DNA of 64,000 bases from Sva-07 sp963752815 (GTDB taxonomy: Bacteria; Actinomycetota; Acidimicrobiia; Acidimicrobiales; Ilumatobacteraceae). Below, piece by piece: positions 8,700-16,584 of the stretch. Numbering within the stretch: the first letter of the stretch is position 1; the number at the start of each line of letters is the position of its first letter. The DNA is taken from the NCBI GenBank assembly GCA_963752815.1, contig CAVVZI010000010.1, positions 1 to 64,000 on the forward strand, read 5' to 3'. Below the pieces are notes generated by a model. The model was not told the DNA's origin. It was given only the letters and a program-made list of their open reading frames with translations, and ran no database searches. Position numbers and translations under genes: made by a program.

Positions 8700-9596
8700 T
8701 CAATCACGGCGGGCGCGCCGGTCCACCGAGTCGATCGCCCGGAGCAGCGTCGGCACGAATCGTTCGGCGTTGGCGACCACGGCGTCGTGGGCGCCGTCGA
8801 CCCGGAACACCTCGGCGCCCGGGACGAGCTCGTACAGGGCCGTCTGCCGCCCGAGTGGCACGACGGTGTCGCGCATCGTGATGACGTTCGCCACCGGCAC
8901 GTCGATCGAGCCGATCCACTCGACCGACGAGAAACTGCCGATCGCCCGGCCCGCCTCGAGCACCATGCGCCAGTCGTGGTGGGACGCCTCCCGCATCGCC
9001 CAGGGTTCCCACTTCTTCGACTTGCGCTGGAGGAAGAACTGGTCGGTCAGCCACCGCGTCGCCTGGTCGGGCGAGATGCGGGCCATGGCGGCCAGCCCGG
9101 TCAGCCCCATGAACCCGATCCGCTCCTCGCGGCGACCCGAGAATTTTGCCGCCGTCGCGCACAGCACGAGGCCGTCGACCACCTCGGGGTGACGGCGCCA
9201 CAGGAGCTGGGCGACCGGCCCGCCCATCGAGTACCCGACGGCGATGAATCGATTGACGCCGAGGGCGCGGGTGACGTCGACGACGTCGTCGGCGCAGTCC
9301 TCGAGCCGGAACTTCTTCTTCGACCGGATGCCGGTGCCGTGACCGCGGTGGTCGAAGGCGATGACGCGGTACGGCCCACCGAGCGCGTTGTAGCAGCGGA
9401 ACCAGTTGAGGTCAGCGGTGGCCGTCCAACCGTGCAGCAGGACGACCGTCGGCGCGCCCTCGGGGCCCCCGAAGTCACGGACCAGCACGGTGCCCCGCTC
9501 GCCGAGCTGGACGAACCGCCCCGGCGGCAAGGGTGGGGTGATGATCTCCGGGCCGGGCGCGGCGCCGGTGCTCGTGTCCGTGCGGAGACGAGCCAC
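8700..9596 (-). CDS. Alpha/beta-fold hydrolase
   Basis: Soluble serine hydrolase of the alpha/beta-hydrolase fold (298 aa, GTG start at 9596). Oxyanion region VVLLHGWTATADLNW near residue 50, nucleophile elbow GYSMGG (Ser near 121), a late Asp in ITMRDTVVP and a His in VDGAHDAVV complete a plausible catalytic triad. DHRGHGTG matches the fold's usual strand-4 region. Substrate unknown; relatives include esterases, haloperoxidase-like and meta-cleavage hydrolases. It lies 4 nt from the greA stop and 20 nt before the ABC1 kinase start, so greA, hydrolase and kinase may be one transcript. Confidence 0.85.
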   Translation of the reverse strand: MARLRTDTSTGAAPGPEIITPPLPPGRFVQLGERGTVLVRDFGGPEGAPTVVLLHGWTATADLNWFRCYNALGGPYRVIAFDHRGHGTGIRSKKKFRLEDCADDVVDVTRALGVNRFIAVGYSMGGPVAQLLWRRHPEVVDGLVLCATAAKFSGRREERIGFMGLTGLAAMARISPDQATRWLTDQFFLQRKSKKWEPWAMREASHHDWRMVLEAGRAIGSFSSVEWIGSIDVPVANVITMRDTVVPLGRQTALYELVPGAEVFRVDGAHDAVVANAERFVPTLLRAIDSVDRRARRD

Positions 9597-9600
9597 GCGC

Positions 9601-10050
9601 TCAGGCTTCTTCGATGGCGAGGACCTTGACGGTGAGGGTGCCGTTCGGGGCCTCGTAGCTGATCGTGTCGCCCGCGGCAGCGCCGCCGAGCGCCGTGCCG
9701 AGTGGCGACGACGGGCTGATCACATCGGCGCCGTCGACCTGCTCCTCCATGTTCCCGATCATGTAGCGCTCGGCCATGTCGTCGGAATCGCCCTCGTAGA
9801 CCACCGTGTAGATCATCACGTCGTCGACGATCTCGGCGTTCTCGAGCAGGTGTTCGAGCTGGCGGATCCGGCCCTCCATGTGGCCCTGCTCGTCCTTGGC
9901 CGCGTGGTATCCGGCGTTCTCCTTGAGGTCGCCCTCCTCGCGGGCTCGTTCGATCTTGTTGGCGACCTCGATGCGGCCGCGGGTGGTGAGATCGTCGAAC
10001 TCGGCCTGCAGCCGGTCGAATGCCGAGCGGGACAACTGTGGTGTCGTCAT
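9601..10050 (-). CDS. greA: Transcription elongation factor GreA
   Basis: Binds the RNA polymerase secondary channel and stimulates cleavage of backtracked RNA. 149 aa, slightly shorter than the usual ~158. The N-terminal coiled coil carries the acidic tip motif EGDLKENAGYHAAKDEQG (about 38-56). The C-terminal FKBP-like domain contains ISPSSPLGTALGGAAAGD and ends LTVKVLAIEEA. ATG 10050. Divergent from leuB with 64 nt between starts, which must hold both promoters. Confidence 0.93.
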   Translation of the reverse strand: MTTPQLSRSAFDRLQAEFDDLTTRGRIEVANKIERAREEGDLKENAGYHAAKDEQGHMEGRIRQLEHLLENAEIVDDVMIYTVVYEGDSDDMAERYMIGNMEEQVDGADVISPSSPLGTALGGAAAGDTISYEAPNGTLTVKVLAIEEA

Positions 10051-10114
10051 GGGTTAGGCAGGCTACCGACACGATCGGCTCGGCCTCACGGTGTGCCTCG
10101 TAGGATCGCCGCCC

Positions 10115-11110
10115 ATGACGACACACAACATCGCCGTGATCGGCGGCGACGGCATCGGGCCCGAGGTGACGGCCGAGGCCGTGAAGGTGATTCGCGCCGC
10201 GGGCGTCGACTTCGACACGACCGACTTCGACCTCGGTGGGCAGCGCTACCTGCGCGACGGCGAGGTCCTGTCGGACGCGACGCTCGACGAACTCCGCTCG
10301 TTCGACGCCATCCTGCTCGGCGCCGTCGGCACGCCCGAGGTGCCGCCGGGGGTCATCGAGCGCGGGTTGCTGCTGAAGATGCGCTTCGCCCTCGACCTCT
10401 ACATCAACCAGCGACCGTTCGCCGGCACCGCTCCCGGTGGCACCGAACCACACGAGTTCGTCGTGATCCGCGAGAACACCGAGGGCCCGTACGTCGGGGA
10501 GGGTGGCGTGCTGCGCGCCGGCACGCCGTTCGAGGTCGCCACGCAGGGTTCCGTGAACACGCGGATGGGCGTCGAGCGGTGCCTCCGCTACGCGTTCGAG
10601 CTGGCCGCCGGCCGTGAGCGCAAGCACCTCACGCTGGTGCACAAGACCAACGTCCTGACGTTCGCCGGTGGCCTGTGGGACCGCACGTTCAACGAGGTCG
10701 CCACCGAGTACCCGCAGGTGACCACCGCGTACAACCACGTCGACGCGGCCTGCATCTACTTCGTCACCGACCCGCATCGCTACGACGTGGTGGTCACCGA
10801 CAACCTGTTCGGCGACATCCTCACCGACCTCGGCGGCGCCGTGTCGGGCGGCATCGGGCTGGCATCGTCGGCCAACCTCAACCCGGCGCGCACCGGCCCG
10901 TCGATGTTCGAGCCGGTGCACGGATCGGCGCCCGACATCGTCGGCACGGGCAAGGCGAACCCGACGGCGGCGATCCTGAGTGCCGCGCTGATGCTCGACT
11001 TCCTCGGCGAAGGTGACGCCGCCGACCGCATCAGGGCAGCGTGTGCGGAGCCTGTCACCGGGAGCACCACCGACGTAGGTGACTCCATCGCATCCCGCGT
11101 GGGAAACTGA
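10115..11110 (+). CDS. leuB: 3-isopropylmalate dehydrogenase
   Basis: Oxidative decarboxylation of 3-isopropylmalate in leucine synthesis; may also act on the methyl-malate intermediate of the citramalate route. Dimeric cytosolic enzyme needing NAD and Mg/Mn. Motifs: IAVIGGDGIGPEV at the N-terminus, VIRENTEGPYVG (substrate loop), LVHKTNVL, DNLFGDILTDLGGAVSGG (metal and NAD site) and FEPVHGSAPDI. 331 aa, normal. ATG 10115 fits the family N-terminus; an in-frame codon 24 nt upstream adds nothing conserved. Followed 4 nt later by ilvE, so leuB-ilvE is a branched-chain amino-acid operon. A closely related possibility is tartrate or isocitrate-type dehydrogenase. Confidence 0.9.
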   Translation: MTTHNIAVIGGDGIGPEVTAEAVKVIRAAGVDFDTTDFDLGGQRYLRDGEVLSDATLDELRSFDAILLGAVGTPEVPPGVIERGLLLKMRFALDLYINQRPFAGTAPGGTEPHEFVVIRENTEGPYVGEGGVLRAGTPFEVATQGSVNTRMGVERCLRYAFELAAGRERKHLTLVHKTNVLTFAGGLWDRTFNEVATEYPQVTTAYNHVDAACIYFVTDPHRYDVVVTDNLFGDILTDLGGAVSGGIGLASSANLNPARTGPSMFEPVHGSAPDIVGTGKANPTAAILSAALMLDFLGEGDAADRIRAACAEPVTGSTTDVGDSIASRVGN

Positions 11111-11114
11111 CGTC

Positions 11115-12032
11115 ATGCCAATCACACCGACCCCGAAGATCTGGATGAACGGCGATCTCGTCGACTGGGACAAGGCCCAGGTCCACGTGCTCACCCACAC
11201 GCTGCACTACGGAACCGGTGTGTTCGAAGGCATCCGCGCGTACGAGACCTCGCAGGGTCCCGCGGTGTTCCGGCTCACCGAGCACATCCAACGGCTCGCC
11301 AACTCGGCCAAGATCATGGGGTTCGAGCTGCCGTACTCGGTCGAGGAACTGATCGACGCCACGAAGCAGACGGTGGCCTCGACCGGCCTCGCGTCGTGCT
11401 ACATCCGGCCGATCGCCTACTACGGCTACGGCGAGATGGGGCTCAACACCCTGCCCTGCACGGTCGATGTGGCCATCGCCTGCTGGCCCTGGGCGGCGTA
11501 CCTCGGCGACGACGCCGTGAACAAGGGCGTGCGGATGAAGATCTCGTCGTGGACCCGGCACGACCACAACACGATGCCCCCGGCCGCCAAGACCGTCGGC
11601 AACTACGTCAACTCGTCGCTCGCCAAGGTCGAGGCGTTGAAGGCCGGCTACGACGAGGCGATCATGCTGGCGCCGAACGGCCTGATCGCCGAGTGCACGG
11701 GCGAGAACATCTTCGTGTCACGCCAGGGGAAGTTCATCACGCCGCCGCTGTCGGCGGGTGCGCTCGAGGGCATCACGCAGAACACGGTGATGACCCTCGC
11801 CCGCGATCTCGGCTACGAGGTCGTCGTCGACAACATCGCCCGCAGCGATCTCTACATCGCTGAGGAGGCGTTCGTCTGCGGCACCGCGGCCGAGGTCAGC
11901 TCGATCAACTCGGTCGACGACCGCGAGATCCCGTGCCCCGGCCCGAAGACCGTGGCGATCGCCGAGGCGTACCACCGCACGATCCGCGGCGAGGAGTCGC
12001 AGTACAAGGACTGGTGCGAGCTCGTCTCCTGA
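11115..12032 (+). CDS. ilvE: Branched-chain amino acid aminotransferase
   Basis: PLP-dependent fold-IV transaminase making Leu, Ile and Val from their 2-oxo acids with glutamate. 305 aa. Motifs: HTLHYGTGVFEGIRAYE at the N-terminus, YIRPIAYYGYGEMGL, the PLP lysine in PPAAKTVGNYVNSS (near residue 158), EAIMLAPNGLIAECTGENIF and FVCGTAAEVSSI near the C-terminus. ATG 11115 lies 4 nt after the leuB stop, supporting co-transcription and shared function. An earlier in-frame start would overlap leuB and is unnecessary. A long inverted repeat follows the gene. Confidence 0.93.
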   Translation: MPITPTPKIWMNGDLVDWDKAQVHVLTHTLHYGTGVFEGIRAYETSQGPAVFRLTEHIQRLANSAKIMGFELPYSVEELIDATKQTVASTGLASCYIRPIAYYGYGEMGLNTLPCTVDVAIACWPWAAYLGDDAVNKGVRMKISSWTRHDHNTMPPAAKTVGNYVNSSLAKVEALKAGYDEAIMLAPNGLIAECTGENIFVSRQGKFITPPLSAGALEGITQNTVMTLARDLGYEVVVDNIARSDLYIAEEAFVCGTAAEVSSINSVDDREIPCPGPKTVAIAEAYHRTIRGEESQYKDWCELVS

Positions 12033-12050
12033 ACCTGGGGCCGGGTCGAC

Positions 12051-12093
12051 CGCGTGATCAATGTGCGGCGCAGGTGCGCACATTGATCACGCG
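12051..12093 (+). terminator. Perfect 17-bp inverted repeat after ilvE
   Basis: Arms 12051-12067 and 12077-12093 are exact reverse complements with a 9-nt loop (12068-12076), beginning 18 nt after the ilvE stop and followed by a moderately T-rich run (ttcgtcgttttc). It can fold into a strong stem, so it is most simply the leuB-ilvE terminator. The long perfect symmetry also allows a protein-binding palindrome or remnant mobile repeat. Confidence 0.65.
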
Positions 12094-12170
12094 TTCGTCG
12101 TTTTCGGGCGTCCGGGGTTGAGTAACGTTGGCGACCGGGGACACAGCCACGACACTCGAGGGGACCGGGC

Positions 12171-13394
12171 ATGGCGTACGAGGTACCGGAATCCGACCTG
12201 CCGCCGGTGACCGACTGGCTGCACGACTGGGACTGGCTCGACGACCAGTGGGGGGCGAACGCGATCGACATCTGGAACGAGGTGCGCGCCGTGTGCCCCG
12301 TCGCCACCACCGAGCGGTACGGCCGGGCGTTCATGCCGGTCACCTACGAAGCCGTCGCCCAGGTCGCCCACGACACCGAGCACTTCTCGTCGATCTTCGT
12401 CAGCGTCGCCCGTCCCGATGTCATCCGCCGGCCGGCGCCACCGATCACGTCGGATCCGCCCGATCATCACGGTCACCGGCGGCTCCTGCTGCCGTCGTTC
12501 AGCCCCAAGGTGATCGCGCCGATGGAGCAGGACATGCGCGAGTTCTGCCGCGGCCTGATCGCGGCCATCGGCGACTCCGATGCGGTCGACGCATCGGAGA
12601 TGTACGCCCAGCACATCCCCGTGCACGGCATCTGTGGCCTGCTCGGCGTTCCGGAGTCGGATGCGGACATGTTCCGCGACTGGATCTTCCGCAACTTCCA
12701 GCTCTCCCCGCGTGACAACGACGTGCGGGTCCAGGTCGGGCTGGAGATGGACGCCTACCTCTCGTCGCTGATCGCACAACGCGCCGACGATCCGCAGGAC
12801 GACCTGTTGACCCTCGTGTCGACCGCGGAGATCGACGGTGAGCCGATCCCGGTCGAACTGCAGCTCGGCTACGCGAAGTTGATGATCTTCGCCGGCATCG
12901 ACACGACCTGGAGTGCCATCGGCTCGGGGATCTGGCACCTCGCGCAACACCCAGAGGAACGGGCACTGCTCGTCGCCGCGCCGGATGACGACATGATCTG
13001 GACCACCGCGGTCGAGGAGCTCCTGCGCTTCTACGCGCCGGTCACGATGGGCCGCAAGGTCATCGCCGACACCGAGGTGGCCGGCTGTCCGGTCCGTGCG
13101 GGCGAACAGATGCTGGTCACGTTCCCGGCGGCCAACCACGATCCCGCCCAGTTCGATCATCCGGAGGAGTTCCAGATCGATCGGGCGCACAACCGTCACG
13201 TCGCCTTCGGCCTCGGCATCCACCGGTGCATCGGCTCGAACCTGGCCCGGCTCGAGATGACGGTCGGCCTCCAGGAATGGGTCCGCGCCTTCCCCGACTA
13301 CGAACTCGACCCGGACCGCGAGACCAGCTGGGCGAACGGTCAGGTCCGTGGCCCCCGCGTGCTCCCCGTGCTCCTCCATCCAGCGTTCTCGTGA
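12171..13394 (+). CDS. Cytochrome P450 monooxygenase
   Basis: Soluble bacterial class-I P450 (407 aa) needing ferredoxin/reductase partners that are not in this window. Visible: the SDPPDHHGHRRLL region (helix C), I-helix AGIDTTWS near residue 243, K-helix EELLR (ExxR), and heme loop FGLGIHRCIGSNLAR with the cysteine ligand near 353. Start ATG 12171 gives the normal N-terminus. Substrate unknown; the overall pattern resembles terpene, fatty-acid or steroid-acting bacterial CYPs. It stands alone between two strong inverted repeats, and the second overlaps its stop codon. Confidence 0.92.
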   Translation: MAYEVPESDLPPVTDWLHDWDWLDDQWGANAIDIWNEVRAVCPVATTERYGRAFMPVTYEAVAQVAHDTEHFSSIFVSVARPDVIRRPAPPITSDPPDHHGHRRLLLPSFSPKVIAPMEQDMREFCRGLIAAIGDSDAVDASEMYAQHIPVHGICGLLGVPESDADMFRDWIFRNFQLSPRDNDVRVQVGLEMDAYLSSLIAQRADDPQDDLLTLVSTAEIDGEPIPVELQLGYAKLMIFAGIDTTWSAIGSGIWHLAQHPEERALLVAAPDDDMIWTTAVEELLRFYAPVTMGRKVIADTEVAGCPVRAGEQMLVTFPAANHDPAQFDHPEEFQIDRAHNRHVAFGLGIHRCIGSNLARLEMTVGLQEWVRAFPDYELDPDRETSWANGQVRGPRVLPVLLHPAFS

Positions 13395-13434
13395 ACTTCT
13401 TGCGCACGAGCGTGCGCAAGAAGTTCACGAGAAC
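13385..13434 (+). terminator. Perfect 23-bp hairpin overlapping the P450 stop
   Basis: Arms 13385-13407 and 13412-13434 are exact reverse complements with a 4-nt loop (gagc). The left arm covers the last codons and stop of the P450, so the coding sequence ends inside the stem. There is no T-tract after it. It probably ends or stabilises the P450 transcript; the perfect length is unusual for an ordinary terminator. Confidence 0.6.
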
Positions 13435-14280
13435 CGCAACACTGGGAAAGCAACACGGGAAAAGCAAGAGAGCCCCGGCGGTGACGCCGCTTGCGCAGCG
13501 CACCCTCCGGGGCATCTCGGGCGGACAGGTCCACCACTGGTCGAACGTCGGGCGTTAGCCTTCAACTCGATCAGTCACATCGCCCGTCTCGCCTTGCGGC
13601 GTGGCGGGCGATGCCGCGTTTCGGAACCGGCAGCGGTCTCCCGCTCCCGACCCGTTGTCACCGTTTCACGCTGACCCGGTTACCCGTGCCATCGGTCCTG
13701 GTGCCAATCGGAACCGTCCTCACTGAGGCCAGTTGGGGTGGCCCCAGATCCTTCGGCTCCGAACCATTGCCCCGTTGCCCCCGGTCGACTTGCGCCTCCC
13801 ACGGACCCGGTCGCCTCGCCGGCACGCCCCGTGCGACCCCGAAGGATCACCCGAACACGCCCCAGCAGGTCGCCGTTGCCGACGGTTGCCCGTCGACCCG
13901 GTTCGACCCGACGCCTTCGCAGTCGCCTGCTCCGGACGCCGACTCCCCGTTGCCCCAAGAAGACTTGCGTCTCCCGAGGACCCGGTCTGAGATGGCCGGT
14001 GAACACTGTCCTGCTCCGATCCCGCTGTGCGTCGTGAGCGATGTGGGATGGACCTCGACGAATCGAAGCCCCCTCCTCGTCGCCCCGGTGCGCATGCGCT
14101 GTTCGGAACGTTGCTCAGTAAAGACGTCACAAAAGCCCAGGTCAAGAGGTATTTTCAAAATCACAGGCTTATCCCCGGAACTTTCCCGTTACCCCCAGGA
14201 ATCTTGTCGTCATCCACGAGATCCCCACCGTTCGTGCACAGGGAAACACACAGTCGACTCCGCGTCGTCGAGCTCCGACG
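13435..14280. other. About 850 bp without a recognisable gene, holding a degenerate direct repeat
   Basis: No reading frame here shows a start, ribosome site and protein-like composition together. A 43-nt segment at 13770-13812 recurs at 13945-13987 with 36 of 43 positions identical (shared blocks ccccgttgcccc, gacttgcg and ggacccggtc). A weaker third echo lies near 14186-14215. The last part (about 14125-14250) is unusually AT-rich for this genome and could hold upstream promoter elements for the attenuator transcript. I see no tRNA, known riboswitch or transposase. Confidence 0.4.
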
Positions 14281-14309
14281 TTGATTCCGGACGCCGATGT
14301 GTGTTGAAT
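14281..14309 (+). promoter_or_regulatory. Candidate promoter for the cimA leader transcript
   Basis: A -35-like TTGATT (14281-14286) and a -10-like TTGAAT (14304-14309) are separated by 17 nt. Transcription would begin near 14315-14318, at the start codon of the leader peptide, so that peptide may be translated from a leaderless mRNA, which is common in actinobacteria. Prediction by eye only. Confidence 0.4.
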
Positions 14310-14317
14310 GGCCGGTG

Positions 14318-14368
14318 ATGCAGTTCCACCGTCACACCGACACGGCCTCCATCATCATCATTTCCTAG
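14318..14368 (+). CDS. Isoleucine-rich leader peptide (16 aa) of the cimA attenuator
   Basis: ATG 14318 to TAG 14366-14368 encodes MQFHRHTDTASIIIIS, with four consecutive isoleucine codons (ATC ATC ATC ATT) just before the stop. The next gene is citramalate synthase, the committing enzyme of threonine-independent isoleucine synthesis. A hairpin and a terminator follow within 60 nt. This is the classic layout of ribosome-mediated attenuation: scarce Ile-tRNA stalls the ribosome on the Ile run and favours read-through. The layout is seen directly; the regulatory role is inferred from the analogous ilv/leu/thr leaders. Confidence 0.8.
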   Translation: MQFHRHTDTASIIIIS

Positions 14369-14391
14369 AACACGTGGCCCTCCCACGTGTT
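14369..14391 (+). promoter_or_regulatory. Upstream hairpin of the cimA attenuator
   Basis: A 9-bp perfect stem (14369-14377 with 14383-14391, loop 14378-14382) starts directly after the leader-peptide stop. A ribosome stalled at the Ile codons or at the stop would sit next to or on its 5' arm. It is a pause or control hairpin candidate; I could not identify a convincing antiterminator pairing by eye. Confidence 0.55.
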
Positions 14392-14395
14392 CGTC

Positions 14396-14425
14396 AAGCC
14401 GCCCTCCGGGCGGCTTCTTCATTTC
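14396..14425 (+). terminator. Attenuator terminator before cimA
   Basis: A 9-bp GC-rich stem (14396-14404 with 14408-14416, loop tcc) is followed by cttcatttct, a pyrimidine/T-rich tail. It sits only 14 nt before the cimA start, so it must be passed for cimA to be expressed. An intrinsic terminator between a leader peptide and its biosynthetic gene supports attenuation. Confidence 0.75.
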
Positions 14426-14438
14426 TCGGGAGCAGTTC

Positions 14439-16018
14439 ATGCGCACGATCGAAGTCTTCGACACCACATTGCGAGACGGTCTCCAGGTCGAGGGCGTCTC
14501 CGCGACCGTCGACGACAAGCTGCGCATCGCCGAGCAACTCGACTTCCTCGGCGTCCACTACATCGAGGGCGGCTGGCCCGGCGCCAACCCGAAGGACATC
14601 GAGTTCTTCGCCCGTGCGGCGACCGAGTTGCGGCTCGACACGTCGACGCTCGTCGCGTTCGGATCGACGCGTCGCCCACGCGGCAAGGTCGACGACGACC
14701 CCACCCTGCGCAACCTGATCGAGGCGAACACCGCTGCCGTCTGCATCGTGGCGAAGAGCTCCGAGTACCAGGTGCTCGAAGCGCTGCAGACCACGCTCGA
14801 CGAGGGCGCGGCCATGATCGCCGACTCGGTGCAAGTTCCTGCACGGCGAGGGCCGCATGGTGCTCGTCGACCTGGAGCACTTCTTCGACGGCTACAAGGC
14901 GAGCCCCGAGTTCTCGCTCCGGGCCATCGAGGCCGCGGTCGTGAACGGCGCATCGCACCTCGTGCTCTGCGACACCAACGGCGGCACCCTGCCCGACGAG
15001 GTCGGCCGCATCGTCGCCGACGTCAAGGCCCACGTCGGTGACGACGCGATCATCGGCATCCACTGCCACGACGACACCGGCTGCGCGGTGGCCAACTCGA
15101 TGGCCGCGGTCGCCGCGGGAGCCGGCCACGTCCAGGGCACGCTCAACGGTCTCGGTGAGCGGACCGGCAACACGAACCTCACCACGGTGATCCCCAACCT
15201 GCAGCTCAAGCTCGGCTACCCGTGCCTGCCCGAGGGCCGCATCGAGCGGCTCACGGTGGTGAGCCACCACGTCGCCGAGACGCTCAACCGGGCGGTCAAC
15301 CCGCAGGCGCCCTACGTCGGCTCGTCGGCGTTCGCCCACAAGGCCGGCCTGCACGTGTCGGCGATCGTGCGGGCCAAGGACGCCTACGAGCACGTCGACC
15401 CGACGCTCGTCGGCAACGGCACGCGCTTCGTCGTGTCGGAGATGGCGGGCCGGGCGACGATCCAGATGAAGGCCGACGAGATCGGCATCGAGATGGACGG
15501 CGCCGTGATCAACGAGGTCGTCGACGAACTCAAGCGTCTCGAACACGAGGGCTACCACTTCGAGGCGGCCGATGCCTCGCTCGAACTGCTGATGCGTCGC
15601 GCCGCCGGCACCGTGCCCGAGTTCTTCCGTGTCGAGTCGATGCGGGTGATCACCGACGAACTGCCGGGCGGAACGTTCACCACCGAAGCGACCGTGAAGG
15701 TGTGGGTCGGCGAGGGTGACGACGCCGAACGCGGCGTCTGGACGGCCGAAGGCAACGGACCCGGTCAACGCGATCGACTCGGCTCTCCGCCGGGCGGTCG
15801 GGTCGATGCTCCCGGCGCTCGATGCCATCCACCTCACCGACTTCAAGGTGCGCATCCTCGACGGCGGCACGGCGACCGGGGCCACCACTCGCGTCCTGCT
15901 GTCGGCCACCGACGGCGAGCGCGACTGGACCACGATCGGGGTCAGCCCGAACATCATCGAGGCATCGTGGAGGGCCCTCGAGGACAGCCTCGTGTACGGG
16001 CTGCTGCACAGCAGGTAG
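14439..16018 (+). CDS. cimA: (R)-citramalate synthase, two frameshifts
   Basis: Condenses pyruvate and acetyl-CoA to citramalate, opening the threonine-independent route to 2-oxobutyrate and isoleucine. The N-terminus IEVFDTTLRDGLQVEG and HYIEGGWPGANPKDIEFF are characteristic of the citramalate family rather than LeuA; the metal site GIHCHDDTGCAVANS follows. The C-terminal regulatory domain (TFTTEATVKVWVGEG, then ALDAIHLTDFKVRILDGGTA) is present. The frame changes near 14832 (one extra base before KFLHGEGRM) and near 15765 (one extra base after AEGNGP). With both corrected the protein is about 525 aa, normal length. ATG 14439 follows gggagc at a good distance. Expression is probably controlled by the upstream Ile attenuator. 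Confidence 0.88.
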
Positions 16019-16029
16019 ACATACGACCC

Positions 16030-16554
16030 ATGGCCGCTCCGAAGTTCAGCCCCGTCGACCAGACCGAGCCGGTCCGCGGGTACGAATCGCCCGATCACGT
16101 GCCGGACTCGTGGACGCCGACGCGACCTGGCGAGATCGAGGGGTTCCAACCGGAGGGCCCGAGTCTCGGTTCCCAGGGACCGGACCAGGGCTTCGCGTTG
16201 CGCATCGCGGCCATGTTGCGCCCGAAGGTGCAGGTCGCCGCCGGGGAGAACGTCGACGACGCGATCCGTGGCTGTCTCGGGGTGGCACTGCGCCGGGCGT
16301 CGCTCTTCTCGCGGGCCCCGGTCGTGCACGACCTGACGATCGCGTTCACCATCTGGGGCTTCTACGACCAGTCGCCGCCGCCGGAACTCCTCGAGCTGCG
16401 GCGGGAGAAGTTCGAAGGGCTGCGCCTCGTCGGGCATCACTACGCCGAGGCACGAGCGGTCGTCGACATGGTCCCCGAGGCAACGCTGCGGATGACGCCC
16501 GGCGCAGTGACGTCGGCGTACCCGGGCGAGTGGCGTAGCCTGCTCGGCGCCTGA
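16030..16554 (+). CDS. Hypothetical 174-aa soluble protein
   Basis: Not recognised. ATG 16030, 11 nt after the cimA stop, so probably in the same transcript. Polar N-terminus rich in Pro/Asp (KFSPVDQTEPVRGYESPDHVPDSW), then a mixed alpha/beta stretch with LRLVGHHYAEARAVVDMVPEATLRMTPGAV. No signal peptide, membrane span or metal motif. The reading frame happens to be open into cimA's second segment, which can make the two look like one fused protein. Conserved in appearance but without an assignable role. Confidence 0.65.
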   Translation: MAAPKFSPVDQTEPVRGYESPDHVPDSWTPTRPGEIEGFQPEGPSLGSQGPDQGFALRIAAMLRPKVQVAAGENVDDAIRGCLGVALRRASLFSRAPVVHDLTIAFTIWGFYDQSPPPELLELRREKFEGLRLVGHHYAEARAVVDMVPEATLRMTPGAVTSAYPGEWRSLLGA

Positions 16555-16584
16555 TCACATTCCTGCCGCAGGGGGCCGGCACTC

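Noticed and set aside
14165..14245. DnaA-box-like words (ttatccccg, catccacg, tgcacagg) suggesting a replication origin
   Set aside because: None matches the consensus fully, spacing is irregular, and dnaA/dnaN or plasmid replication genes are absent.
14857..16554. Apparent fusion of citramalate synthase with the 174-aa hypothetical protein
   Set aside because: The cimA C-terminus continues in another frame to 16018; the joining segment is out-of-frame sequence rich in Arg/His/Pro.
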